A stretch of DNA of 24,987 nt from an uncultured Caldilinea sp. (GTDB taxonomy: Bacteria; Chloroflexota; Anaerolineae; Caldilineales; Caldilineaceae). The first letter of the stretch is position 1; the number at the start of each line of letters is the position of its first letter. The stretch covers positions 1 to 24,987 of the forward strand of contig CALFWA010000116.1 in the NCBI GenBank assembly GCA_937928035.1, given 5' to 3'. The position numbers and the translations under genes are program-made. Of this stretch, positions 1 to 24,911 are shown piece by piece. The notes under the pieces are model-generated. The model was not told the origin of the DNA and searched no databases. It saw only the letters and a list, made by a program, of their open reading frames with translations.

Positions 1-102
1 AAAGCAACGCTTTCTGGAAGATGGCGTCGACGACACTGCATTCACCTGGAGCGCAGGTGGTTCCCTGCAAAAGCTCTAGGGGAGCGCTCGCCAGGGCGCC
101 CA
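1..102. other. Edge region, no firm gene
   Basis: This is the spacer downstream of the substrate-binding protein gene, cut by the window edge. On the plus strand, positions 2-79 read as 25 sense codons followed by TAG and could be the tail of a convergent gene. On the minus strand a GTG with an early run of Ser, Thr and Arg could be the start of a following permease gene. A small hairpin (CACCTG, 5-nt loop, CAGGTG) lies at about 43-59. None of these readings can be settled from 102 bases. Confidence 0.25.
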
Positions 103-1476
<1,374 letters not shown>

Positions 1477-1584
1477 ATGAGGCAGACTCCTTCCTGATGG
1501 GTTGTGATAAACCGACAAGACGCTTTCAGATGGGTTGTTGCGGCGCTCATCGACCAGACAATGCTGCGGTGCATTGCGCTAGCT

Positions 1585-1613
1585 ATTGTAGACGATGATT
1601 TTGAACAGCGCAA
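1585..1613 (-). promoter_or_regulatory. Candidate sigma-70 promoter for the substrate-binding protein gene
   Basis: On the minus strand, TTGCGC (1608-1613) is followed by a 17-nt spacer and TACAAT (1585-1590). The start codon lies about 108 nt further on, so the leader would be about 100 nt. The rest of the 268-nt spacer (1477-1744) shows no gene. Confidence 0.5.
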
Positions 1614-1744
1614 CACGTTTGCGAATCAACCTCTTCTTGTAGTGCGGCTCACACATATTTGGGGGCGATAGCTGCGCTTGGGAGCCTGAGGGCGCTTTTG
1701 AATTTCCTGCGGCGGTCTAAGCAGCATCAGCAGGGGTGAAGAGG

Positions 1745-2770
1745 CTATGAAGGCGACTGCTCGGGCGCAGGAGCGACGTAATAGGGATGTTCGCTCCACT
1801 CGATCACCAAGGGGTAGACGCGCTCAATCTGCTGCGCAGGCTGGTCGGGATCGATGAGGTCGTGGGGAAGCCCCCATGTCGCAGGGAATTCATACAGCAG
1901 GACGTTGGAGCCGCGACGGCGCCAACGTCGCACAAGGACGCGCACGCCTTCGTTGTCGATCGACTCGTCGGTTGGGTTGAGGATGACGACCAGCGAGCGC
2001 GCTCTGGCCGCACGGCGACGCACAGTTTGGCCGACAAGCACGGCCAGACGCAACACCGCCTGGAAGGCGCGCAAATGGAAGCCATAGTAAGCATGCTCAG
2101 GCCCAGGCGCTGCGCCTTTCAGCTGCGGGTCCCACCAAATGAAACGATTGGGCGCATAGCGGGCATAGGCGGCGTAAAGCGGCATGAATCGAAAAGGAAT
2201 CGCCCGAAACGCCAGCGCCGGCGCCACCATCACGGCGCGGTCGATGTCCTCGCGGTGCTGCGCCAGCCACGCCGTCACCAGGCCGCCCATGGAGAGGCCC
2301 ATGACCATGACGTAACGCCCCAGTCCTCGTGCAATATCTACGGCGGCCATGCCGGTGCGCACCAGGTCTTCTGAGGTCAAGTGCATCAGTTCTCTGGGCG
2401 CTCGATTGTACAGGCCGTGATGGGGGAAGCGAGGAACATAGACGTTGTAGCCACGCTCGTAATAGCGCTGCGCCAGAGCGTAAAATTGTCGGGGACAGTT
2501 GGTGAAACCGTGCAGGAGCACGATGGCTCGATCGGTTTGTCGCCCGTGTGTGAAGAGCCTGGCGGCGCACTCAGGGCGCACGCCCGGAGCGTGCTCAGCT
2601 ATCTGGGATTGGGCGGCTTCTACAGCCGAGTCAAAGTCTTTCTGAGGACGCGCTGCAGGAATGTCCAGTAGAGGAGGTTGCCGCCACAGGCGTTCGTATC
2701 CAAGATAGCCCGCTGCTGCGCCGGCGATGAGCCAGCCAACCTTACTCGCCTTGCTCATGGTCCTGTTCAC
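1745..2770 (-). CDS. Membrane-anchored alpha/beta hydrolase
   Basis: A probable carboxylesterase or lipase-like hydrolase of unknown substrate. The 341-residue product has an N-terminal hydrophobic segment (about 11-24) that could anchor it to the membrane, and a complete alpha/beta-hydrolase set: oxyanion HGF at 87-89, nucleophile elbow GLSMGG with Ser160, an acid candidate Asp268 in NPTDES and His303 in LPHD. The given start is GTG at 2770; an ATG at 2758 (residue 5) is equally possible, and neither has a strong Shine-Dalgarno sequence. It lies 27 nt downstream of the LCP gene on the same strand and is probably co-transcribed with it, which could mean a role at the cell envelope, but that is inference. 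Confidence 0.8.
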   Translation of the reverse strand: MNRTMSKASKVGWLIAGAAAGYLGYERLWRQPPLLDIPAARPQKDFDSAVEAAQSQIAEHAPGVRPECAARLFTHGRQTDRAIVLLHGFTNCPRQFYALAQRYYERGYNVYVPRFPHHGLYNRAPRELMHLTSEDLVRTGMAAVDIARGLGRYVMVMGLSMGGLVTAWLAQHREDIDRAVMVAPALAFRAIPFRFMPLYAAYARYAPNRFIWWDPQLKGAAPGPEHAYYGFHLRAFQAVLRLAVLVGQTVRRRAARARSLVVILNPTDESIDNEGVRVLVRRWRRRGSNVLLYEFPATWGLPHDLIDPDQPAQQIERVYPLVIEWSEHPYYVAPAPEQSPS

Positions 2771-2797
2771 TCTTGCAGTTTATCTCTGCACGCATCG

Positions 2798-4258
<1,461 letters not shown>

Positions 4259-4267
4259 ATCATTGCG

Positions 4268-4296
4268 AGTATATCAAAGCCAATCTTCACCGACAA
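4268..4296 (-). promoter_or_regulatory. Candidate promoter of the LCP gene, giving a near-leaderless mRNA
   Basis: On the minus strand, TTGTCG (4291-4296), a 17-nt spacer and TATACT (4268-4273) precede the ATG at 4258 by only 9 nt. Transcription would start 2-3 nt before the start codon. Confidence 0.6.
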
Positions 4297-4336
4297 TTCG
4301 GATGGGCGTTAGAATCAAGGTTGAGCAAAGGGGATC

Positions 4337-4378
4337 GGCGTCGTCGATCATGCGGAGAAGCTGCTTCTGAAGGACGCC
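4337..4378. terminator. Composite inverted repeat in the spacer upstream of the LCP gene
   Basis: An outer stem GGCGTC (4337-4342) pairs with GACGCC (4373-4378) and encloses an inner hairpin AGAAG-CTG-CTTCT (4356-4368). It sits just downstream of the stop codon of the 791-residue protein gene, where a terminator would be expected, but there is no clear T-tract. Termination function is a guess. Confidence 0.3.
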
Positions 4379-4393
4379 GGCCATCCTCTTTCA

Positions 4394-6769
<2,376 letters not shown>

Positions 6770-6771
6770 GA

Positions 6772-6800
6772 AGTGTAGCGCGATGCAGCATTCGTGTCAA
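6772..6800 (-). promoter_or_regulatory. Near-consensus promoter abutting the start codon of the 791-residue protein
   Basis: On the minus strand, TTGACA (6795-6800), a 17-nt spacer and TACACT (6772-6777) leave only 2 nt before the ATG at 6769. Transcription would normally begin at about 6764-6766, inside the annotated reading frame. The true start may therefore be the GTG at 6763 (leaderless) or the ATG at residue 14. Confidence 0.65.
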
Positions 6801-6862
6801 CGTGAATCGCAGAGTTGAAAAATGCGGCCCACCGTTTCTCGGCGCAGTTTTGACAGGATTGC

Positions 6863-6901
<39 letters not shown>

Positions 6902-6943
6902 ATTGAAACGATTGAACTCAGTGACCGAAAGGATTTTGGGATC

Positions 6944-7306
6944 ATGGCAGCACTGTGCGTCGAATGCGACGCAGAGCTTAATCTGACGGGCCGGGTGCGC
7001 CTCGGGCAACGCATCGTCTGCCCGAACTGCGGCATCCAGTTGGAGATCATCAGTCTTCGCCCGATCGAGGTGGATATTGCCTATGATGACAGCGAAGAAT
7101 GGGATGATTTCGATGGGTACGGCTTGGAGGACGAGGAAGACCTCGACGATCTCGATGAGCTGGCGCGGCTGGAAGGCAACCACCTGAACGATGAATTTGA
7201 CGACGAGTTTCTGGATGAAGACGAGTTCGAGGACGATGCGTTTGACGACGAATTCGACGATTTCGACGAAGAAGATGAGGACGTAATCGGGCGCCCTTCG
7301 TATTGA
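6944..7306 (+). CDS. LysW-like zinc-ribbon protein with a long acidic tail
   Basis: The 120-residue product starts with a zinc ribbon (Cys5, Cys8, Cys26, Cys29) closely patterned on LysW, the small acidic amino-group carrier protein of the alpha-aminoadipate lysine (and arginine) pathway: CVECDAELNL, then IVCPNCGIQLEIISLRP. LysW usually stops after about 54 residues at a C-terminal EDWGE whose terminal Glu carries the substrate. Here the equivalent SEEWDD (50-55) is not terminal and is followed by about 60 residues, mostly Asp and Glu with Phe spaced through them (for example DEFDDEF). It therefore cannot use the LysW C-terminal carboxylate in the usual way. No lysX, lysZ or other pathway gene is nearby. 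The start ATG is preceded by GAAAGGAT (6927-6934). It may instead be a structural or protein-binding ribbon; the function is unknown. Confidence 0.75.
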   Translation: MAALCVECDAELNLTGRVRLGQRIVCPNCGIQLEIISLRPIEVDIAYDDSEEWDDFDGYGLEDEEDLDDLDELARLEGNHLNDEFDDEFLDEDEFEDDAFDDEFDDFDEEDEDVIGRPSY

Positions 7307-7395
7307 CGATCCACCGCTCGCCAGGCTCACGCCATAGGACAATTCAGCGTTTTTCCTGTCCCCTGGCTGTGACCGGTCGTCTGCATCCGATCCTC

Positions 7396-8028
<633 letters not shown>

Positions 8029-8078
8029 AATTAAATCAATCCGATTCAAATCAAAACAAACAAGCAGGGAGAAAAATA

Positions 8079-8969
<891 letters not shown>

Positions 8970-8981
8970 ACAGGAGGCGCA

Positions 8982-10037
<1,056 letters not shown>

Positions 10038-10039
10038 TC

Positions 10040-10061
10040 AGGCCGAGGGCGTGCGGCCTTT
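10040..10061 (+). terminator. Candidate terminator after galT
   Basis: AGGCCG (10040-10045), an 8-nt loop and CGGCCT (10054-10059) form a 6-bp GC-rich stem followed by a short T run. It begins 2 nt after the galT stop codon. Confidence 0.45.
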
Positions 10062-10106
10062 CTCCCCCTCTCCCGGCACTGGGAGAGGGGCGGGAGAGGG
10101 GGAGAG
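10061..10106. repeat. G/C-rich inverted repeat with two alternative right arms
   Basis: The left arm (10061-10074, TCTCCCCCTCTCCC) can pair with GGGAGAGGGG at 10081-10090 (10 bp, 6-nt loop) or with 14 bp at 10092-10105. It lies between the convergent galT and AAA ATPase genes and could act as a two-way terminator. It resembles the dispersed intergenic repeats common in large bacterial genomes; copy number cannot be judged here. Confidence 0.6.
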
Positions 10107-10110
10107 CGCG

Positions 10111-11604
<1,494 letters not shown>

Positions 11605-11611
11605 AGTTGTT

Positions 11612-11620
11612 ATCGTAGCA
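11612..11620 (-). promoter_or_regulatory. Extended -10 element giving a leaderless AAA ATPase mRNA
   Basis: On the minus strand, TGC (11618-11620) followed by TACGAT (11612-11617) ends 7 nt before the ATG at 11604. There is no Shine-Dalgarno sequence and no convincing -35 box. Transcription would start at or beside the start codon. Confidence 0.45.
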
Positions 11621-11666
11621 CAACGCTGGTGATTCAGAGGAGAAGAGGGCGAGGAGAGTACGTTAA

Positions 11667-13082
<1,416 letters not shown>

Positions 13083-13092
13083 GGCTTGTCCT

Positions 13093-14046
<954 letters not shown>

Positions 14047-14062
14047 GAAAAGTTCTCCTTTC

Positions 14063-15616
<1,554 letters not shown>

Positions 15617-15617
15617 G

Positions 15618-16085
15618 TTATGACCTCGCCAACGTTTTTTTCGGTTCCTTTTCGAGGATGCGCCGCGTCTTCCAACCGCGGTATGCGAACAGGAGCGGCA
15701 GCCCTAGCCACATGCCCACCCCGATGAGTTTCCAGAATGCGTTGGGGTGGAGCGTGGCGTCGACCTCATCGATCACCGCTGTGGTTTCATCATCGACCGC
15801 TGTGAAGGTGTGTCGATGCACCCAGGTTGCGAAGGGGCCGCTGAGCTGACGATCGACGAAGCTGTTGGGCGTCGTCTGCTCGATCTGCGCCACCCAGCGG
15901 ATGGGCAGGGGGCCGAGCCACAGGGTAAAATCCATGCGGTCGCCCTCCTGCAGCGTTTCCGGCGCGACGTGGATACGCACCCGAATCGGTGGCGGCGTGA
16001 TGGCACCCATGCTGGCCGACCGACGATGAAAGTCCGCTACGACGGCCAACGGCGCTTTGACCACAAAGCGGTGAGCATAGCGCAT
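15618..16085 (-). CDS. SRPBCC (START/Bet v1-like) protein
   Basis: A 155-residue protein with a single SRPBCC ligand-binding fold: it opens MRYAHRFVVKAPLAVVADFH, then RMDFTLWLGPLPIRWVAQIEQTT (about 50-72), the WVHRHTF strand (about 88-94) and the C-terminal helix with a hydrophobic stretch (IGVGMWLGLPLLFAYRG, about 121-137) that could touch the membrane. Such proteins bind hydrophobic ligands or act as cyclases; no catalytic assignment is possible. It sits 4 nt after a TIGR01777 epimerase-like gene. The same pair is found adjacent or fused in other bacteria, which suggests a joint job, perhaps on a lipid or carotenoid-like substrate (inference). Confidence 0.8.
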   Translation of the reverse strand: MRYAHRFVVKAPLAVVADFHRRSASMGAITPPPIRVRIHVAPETLQEGDRMDFTLWLGPLPIRWVAQIEQTTPNSFVDRQLSGPFATWVHRHTFTAVDDETTAVIDEVDATLHPNAFWKLIGVGMWLGLPLLFAYRGWKTRRILEKEPKKTLARS

Positions 16086-16089
16086 GCGC

Positions 16090-17091
<1,002 letters not shown>

Positions 17092-17094
17092 TGC

Positions 17095-18528
17095 TCATTC
17101 CTCCTTCCTTCTCGATTCCTTGTTTCCTGCAATTGATTGTTTGACCCACTGCCGTTGCGCCTGGTCGGGCATCTCCCGACCGAGCAAGCGCGAAAACCAT
17201 TCGAGCACAACGAATCCCGGCTCCCCCAGATGACGGATGCATGCCTCGTAGTAAGTGTTCAAATAGTGTTCAAGCGCCTCCGGGGGCATCTGATGATGAT
17301 TGACCAGCAACCCTTCGATCCAGTCAATGTCTGGGTAGAGAAAGTCCATGTCGCCCAAGGTCAGCGCAGCGATGATGTTGCGCCCAAAGCTTTGGTTTGC
17401 TATGGCCAGCAGCCGCTTGGGAATAATGTTCTCCATGCGCGCCCAGATTTCGGCTTCGATGCTCGCCTGACGCGAACGGAAGTGATCGAGCGCTTCCTTG
17501 TAGTCGTAGCTGACCTGGCGCTGCGCAGGGACCGGGCGCAGGTGCGCCATGATGTGTTCTATCTGGCTGACTACATTTTCTATGGTGTCGCCAAGATAAT
17601 GGCCGGGGATCACTTCATGTAGCGTCGACGTCTCTGTGAAGACCAGGCCGCCAAACGCCAGCGGCACGCGTTCCCTAAAGAGGGTCTCGGCCATTTCCAA
17701 CAGGCTGGCGGCGGTGTAGAGCTGTTGAGCGGTCAACACCACCAGGCTGGGGCGCACCGTGGCGAGCGTCGCCTCCAGGCTGCGCAGCGGCACATTGGCG
17801 CCCAGATAGACCACATCCCAGCCACGACGACGCAACAGAAGTGAGATGAGCAAGGGCACGAACGTATGCTCTTCTTCGGGCGGACAGGCCACCATGATGC
17901 GCCCGGGTCGAGTCGGCGCAGGCGTCGCAGCCAACAGCGCCTCCATGCGTCGAACTGCAAGCGCAGAAGTAAAGTGCTCTTGTTGCACGGTGACCTTTCC
18001 CTCATACCACCCGGCTCCGATCTCGCGCAGCCCCTTTTGAATCAGGTCAAGACACACCGTCTCCGCCGGAAAGAGCGCAAAAGCCTGGGCGAGCAATTGC
18101 TCGGCCCGAAACTCATCGAAATTCAGGCAGGCGTTGATCCAGGCTTCGCGCAAGGAGGCGACGGTTCCGGTTTCACCCAGTCGCCCGACCTCGCTCCCCG
18201 CGTGAGTGGGGCGGCTCTCAAAGAGGCGCAGGTCATGACGCTGCGCGCCCGGCGCAGCGTTCACCTCAAAGGGATTTTTCCCTTCAGCCTCCAGACGATG
18301 CAAAAGCTCGATCGCCCGGCTGATGCTCATGCCCTCGTTTTGGCGTTCGACCAGCCATTTCAAGACATCGATGTCGTATTGTGAATATAGGCGGTGCCCG
18401 CTTTCGGTGCGTTGTGGCGTCGGCACTCCGTAACGCCGTTCCCACGCGCGCAATGTGTCGGCCTTGAGTCCTGTCTCCTGAACCACCGCCTTCAAGTTGT
18501 AGATGGGTGTTTTATCGCTATGCGTCAT
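17095..18528 (-). CDS. carH: MerR-type regulator with B12-binding domain, CarH/LitR family, extended C-terminus
   Basis: A probable light-responsive repressor that binds DNA in the dark as an adenosylcobalamin-bound oligomer and lets go when light breaks the Co-C bond. The 477-residue product has a MerR winged helix (8-80: YNLKAVVQETGLKADTLRAWERR, with the wing RTESGHRLYS), a linker (81-120), a four-helix cobalamin cap (about 125-200) with the W-x9-EH signature (Trp174, Glu184, His185), and a Rossmann-like B12 domain (209-330) with His221 in PPEEEHTF as the likely cobalt ligand. The Gly that usually follows three residues after that His is absent, and Tyr175 occupies the place of the light-state His ligand of Thermus CarH. 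About 140 extra residues (338-477) follow that known CarH proteins of about 300 residues lack. It heads the operon and is divergent from crtB. Confidence 0.88.
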   Translation of the reverse strand: MTHSDKTPIYNLKAVVQETGLKADTLRAWERRYGVPTPQRTESGHRLYSQYDIDVLKWLVERQNEGMSISRAIELLHRLEAEGKNPFEVNAAPGAQRHDLRLFESRPTHAGSEVGRLGETGTVASLREAWINACLNFDEFRAEQLLAQAFALFPAETVCLDLIQKGLREIGAGWYEGKVTVQQEHFTSALAVRRMEALLAATPAPTRPGRIMVACPPEEEHTFVPLLISLLLRRRGWDVVYLGANVPLRSLEATLATVRPSLVVLTAQQLYTAASLLEMAETLFRERVPLAFGGLVFTETSTLHEVIPGHYLGDTIENVVSQIEHIMAHLRPVPAQRQVSYDYKEALDHFRSRQASIEAEIWARMENIIPKRLLAIANQSFGRNIIAALTLGDMDFLYPDIDWIEGLLVNHHQMPPEALEHYLNTYYEACIRHLGEPGFVVLEWFSRLLGREMPDQAQRQWVKQSIAGNKESRRKEE

Positions 18529-18572
18529 CAGTTTTTACCTGTCGATAGGTCTCTCAGAACATTCTTTCCATG

Positions 18573-18601
18573 AGCATAACACAGACTTGCAGTATTGTCA
18601 A
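18573..18601 (-). promoter_or_regulatory. carH operon promoter
   Basis: On the minus strand, TTGACA (18596-18601), a 17-nt spacer and TATGCT (18573-18578), with TG one base before the -10 box. The carH start codon is 44 nt downstream of the -10 box. It is likely to drive the whole carH-to-phr run. Confidence 0.7.
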
Positions 18602-18619
18602 TCATTTGCATAACCTTTT

Positions 18620-18652
18620 TCTAGATTAATTCTGGATATTATCTGGACAAAT
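18620..18652. promoter_or_regulatory. Three 11-bp direct repeats, candidate CarH operator
   Basis: Three repeats lie head to tail with no gap: TCTAGATTAAT (18620-18630), TCTGGATATTA (18631-18641) and TCTGGACAAAT (18642-18652), consensus TCTRGAY followed by A/T-rich bases. A weaker fourth unit may occupy 18653-18663. They lie between the -35 boxes of the two divergent promoters. Thermus CarH is known to bind three 11-bp direct repeats, so number and period match, although the base consensus differs. Confidence 0.6.
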
Positions 18653-18666
18653 GTGGTTTAGATTCC

Positions 18667-18695
18667 TTGACAGGCCGGATCGGATGTGTTAAGTT
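18667..18695 (+). promoter_or_regulatory. crtB promoter
   Basis: TTGACA (18667-18672), a 17-nt spacer and TAAGTT (18690-18695) with TG at 18687-18688, an extended -10 arrangement. The leader to the ATG at 18749 would be about 47 nt. The -35 box lies 14 nt from the end of the 11-bp repeats. Confidence 0.6.
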
Positions 18696-18748
18696 TTATA
18701 GGGATGTCAATTGACCAACCATATTCGACGCGGTCGAAAGGAGCCAGC

Positions 18749-19684
18749 ATGCAGCTACAGCACGCCTGGGAGCGCACCCTGCTCAATCTTGCCTATGAAG
18801 CCCTCCACAGCGATCCACCAACGGCGACAAAATCGTTCGATCCGGTGCTGTTAGCGCACTCCTACCAACATTGTGAATCGATCACGGCGGTCAACAGCCG
18901 CTCCTTTCATCTGGCCTCCCGTCTCCTGCCTCCCGAAAAGCGGCGAGCTGCGCGGGCGCTGTATGCATTTTGCCGCATCAGCGACGACATCGTCGATCGC
19001 AATCATGGAAATGCCAGAGAGCAGCTGCAACGCTGGCGTCAGCGCGCCACCTCCGCCCATCCTCCTGAGGACGACTTGGTTGCCATCGCATGGGCGGACA
19101 CCAGGCTGCGCTTCCAGGTGCCGATTCGCTATGCGGAGCAGCTGATCGACGGCGTGGCGTGTGATTTTCAGCCTGTGCGCTACGAGACCTTTGAGGAGCT
19201 GGCCGCCTATTGCTATGGCGTCGCCTCTACTGTGGGGCTGATGAGCATGCACATCATCGGGTTTTCCGGGCCGGAGGCGATCCCGTACGCCATCAAACTG
19301 GGCGTGGCGCTGCAGATGACAAACATCTTGCGCGACGTCGGCGAGGACTGGCGCGCCGGTCGTCTGTATCTCCCTCTGGAGGACCTGGCGCGTTACGGCT
19401 TGAGCGAAGAGGACATTGCCGCCGCCCGCGTTACCACGCGCTGGCGTAGTTTTATGCGCTTCCAGATCGAGCGCAACCGCCGTCTTTATGACGAAGCGAT
19501 GCCGGGCATCGCTCTGCTCAACCCCGACGGCCGTTTTGCCATCGCTGCCGCCGCCGACCTCTACCGCGGCATCCTCAATGAGATTGAACGCAACGACTAC
19601 GACAACTTCAATCGCCGCGCCGTAGTCTCTATAGGTCGCAAACTGCGCATGCTGCCCGGCATCTGGTGGCGCAGCCGTTACTGA
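18749..19684 (+). CDS. crtB: Phytoene synthase (squalene/phytoene synthase family)
   Basis: Condenses two geranylgeranyl diphosphates to phytoene, the first committed step to carotenoids. The 311-residue product has the first Asp-rich motif DDIVD (79-83) following AARALYAFCRIS, and the second motif DVGED (196-200) in QMTNILRDVGEDWRAGRLYLP, both of which bind Mg-diphosphate. The ATG at 18749 is chosen because AAAGGAG (18737-18743) lies 5 nt before it; an in-frame GTG at 18686 would place the -10 box of the promoter inside the coding region. It is divergent from carH across the repeat-bearing spacer. Squalene synthase activity is possible in this family, but the regulator and the desaturase nearby favour phytoene. 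Confidence 0.9.
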   Translation: MQLQHAWERTLLNLAYEALHSDPPTATKSFDPVLLAHSYQHCESITAVNSRSFHLASRLLPPEKRRAARALYAFCRISDDIVDRNHGNAREQLQRWRQRATSAHPPEDDLVAIAWADTRLRFQVPIRYAEQLIDGVACDFQPVRYETFEELAAYCYGVASTVGLMSMHIIGFSGPEAIPYAIKLGVALQMTNILRDVGEDWRAGRLYLPLEDLARYGLSEEDIAAARVTTRWRSFMRFQIERNRRLYDEAMPGIALLNPDGRFAIAAAADLYRGILNEIERNDYDNFNRRAVVSIGRKLRMLPGIWWRSRY

Positions 19685-19691
19685 GAAGTTT

Positions 19692-19757
19692 GAGAGGTGG
19701 AGAGCTTAAGAGTGTGAGAACTCTCAAGCTTCCCCGTTCTTAAGTTCTCCACTTCTT
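19692..19757. repeat. Long hairpin in the crtB-ligA spacer
   Basis: GTGGAGAGCTTAAGA (19697-19711) pairs with TCTTAAGTTCTCCAC (19738-19752), 15 bp with one G-T wobble, and the stem extends by five more positions with two wobbles. The 26-nt loop holds a small TGAGA/TCTCA hairpin. It starts 8 nt after the crtB stop codon and lacks a T-tract, so it may protect the 3' end or be a repeat element rather than a classical terminator. Confidence 0.6.
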
Positions 19758-19766
19758 CCGTTCTCC
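19743..19766. repeat. Polypyrimidine repeat, copy 1
   Basis: This 24-nt stretch beginning AGTTCTCCACTTCT is matched at 22 of 24 positions by 21979-22002 in the spacer after ligA. Both copies also lie near a shared CTCTCAAGCT (19721-19730 and 22005-22014), in opposite order. Confidence 0.6.
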
Positions 19767-19782
19767 ACCTCTCCACCTCATC

Positions 19783-19811
19783 TTGCCAAAAATCCCCTTC
19801 CCTTTTAGCAT
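19783..19811 (+). promoter_or_regulatory. Candidate ligA promoter
   Basis: TTGCCA (19783-19788), a 17-nt spacer and TAGCAT (19806-19811). The ligA start codon is 55 nt after the -10 box. Confidence 0.45.
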
Positions 19812-19865
19812 GAAGTCAAAGACGGGTTTTGATTGAATGATCGCGCATGCAAAAAAGAGGTCGCT

Positions 19866-21953
<2,088 letters not shown>

Positions 21954-22060
21954 GAGCGAGAGAGGATGACGCTTCTCTAGTTCTCCACTTCTCCCGCTCT
22001 CCTGCTCTCAAGCTCTCCCACTCTCCTGCTCTCGATCTCACCAGGGAACTCTCGCGCTGC
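21954..22060. repeat. Polypyrimidine tract with 24-bp tandem repeat and copy 2 of the shared repeat
   Basis: Nearly all bases from 21971 to 22034 are C or T on the plus strand. CTCTCCTGCTCTC occurs at 21997-22009 and 22021-22033, giving a 24-bp period. The sequence at 21979-22002 repeats that of 19743-19766 with two mismatches. GAGAGCG (21953-21959) can pair with CGCTCTC (21995-22001). Confidence 0.6.
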
Positions 22061-22091
22061 GCCAACCGTTATCCTGGCAGGGATGGCGCAC

Positions 22092-24728
<2,637 letters not shown>

Positions 24729-24911
24729 AAGCCCGTCGGGAATTCATGAGCCAATAGGCATAGATTCTCTCGTGAAAGTCAAGAGAGCAAGATTCACGAA
24801 ACGGGTTTGAGAGCGGTGCGGCTTGCAGCCGCACGTCCTCGATGGACCAAAAAGATAAAGATATATTGCACTCATTGGGAAAACACGCCCCACCATTTTA
24901 GGAGGCTGATA
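24729..24911. other. Spacer with inverted repeats, no gene seen
   Basis: GTGCGGCT (24816-24823), a 3-nt loop and AGCCGCAC (24827-24834) form a perfect 8-bp hairpin without a T-tract. Further upstream TCGTGAA and TTCACGA form a 7-bp inverted repeat (about 24769-24800). These may end pbpC transcription. An A/T-rich stretch (24848-24868) follows and may contain a promoter for the next gene, but no good pair of boxes is seen. Confidence 0.45.

Noticed and set aside
18529..18748. Cobalamin riboswitch upstream of carH or crtB
   Set aside because: No B12-box-like sequence was seen, and the leaders implied by the promoters (about 40-50 nt) are too short for a cobalamin riboswitch.
21997..22033. Tandem repeat considered as a CRISPR fragment
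   Set aside because: The repeats are low-complexity C/T, only two units are present, there are no unique spacers and no cas genes nearby.
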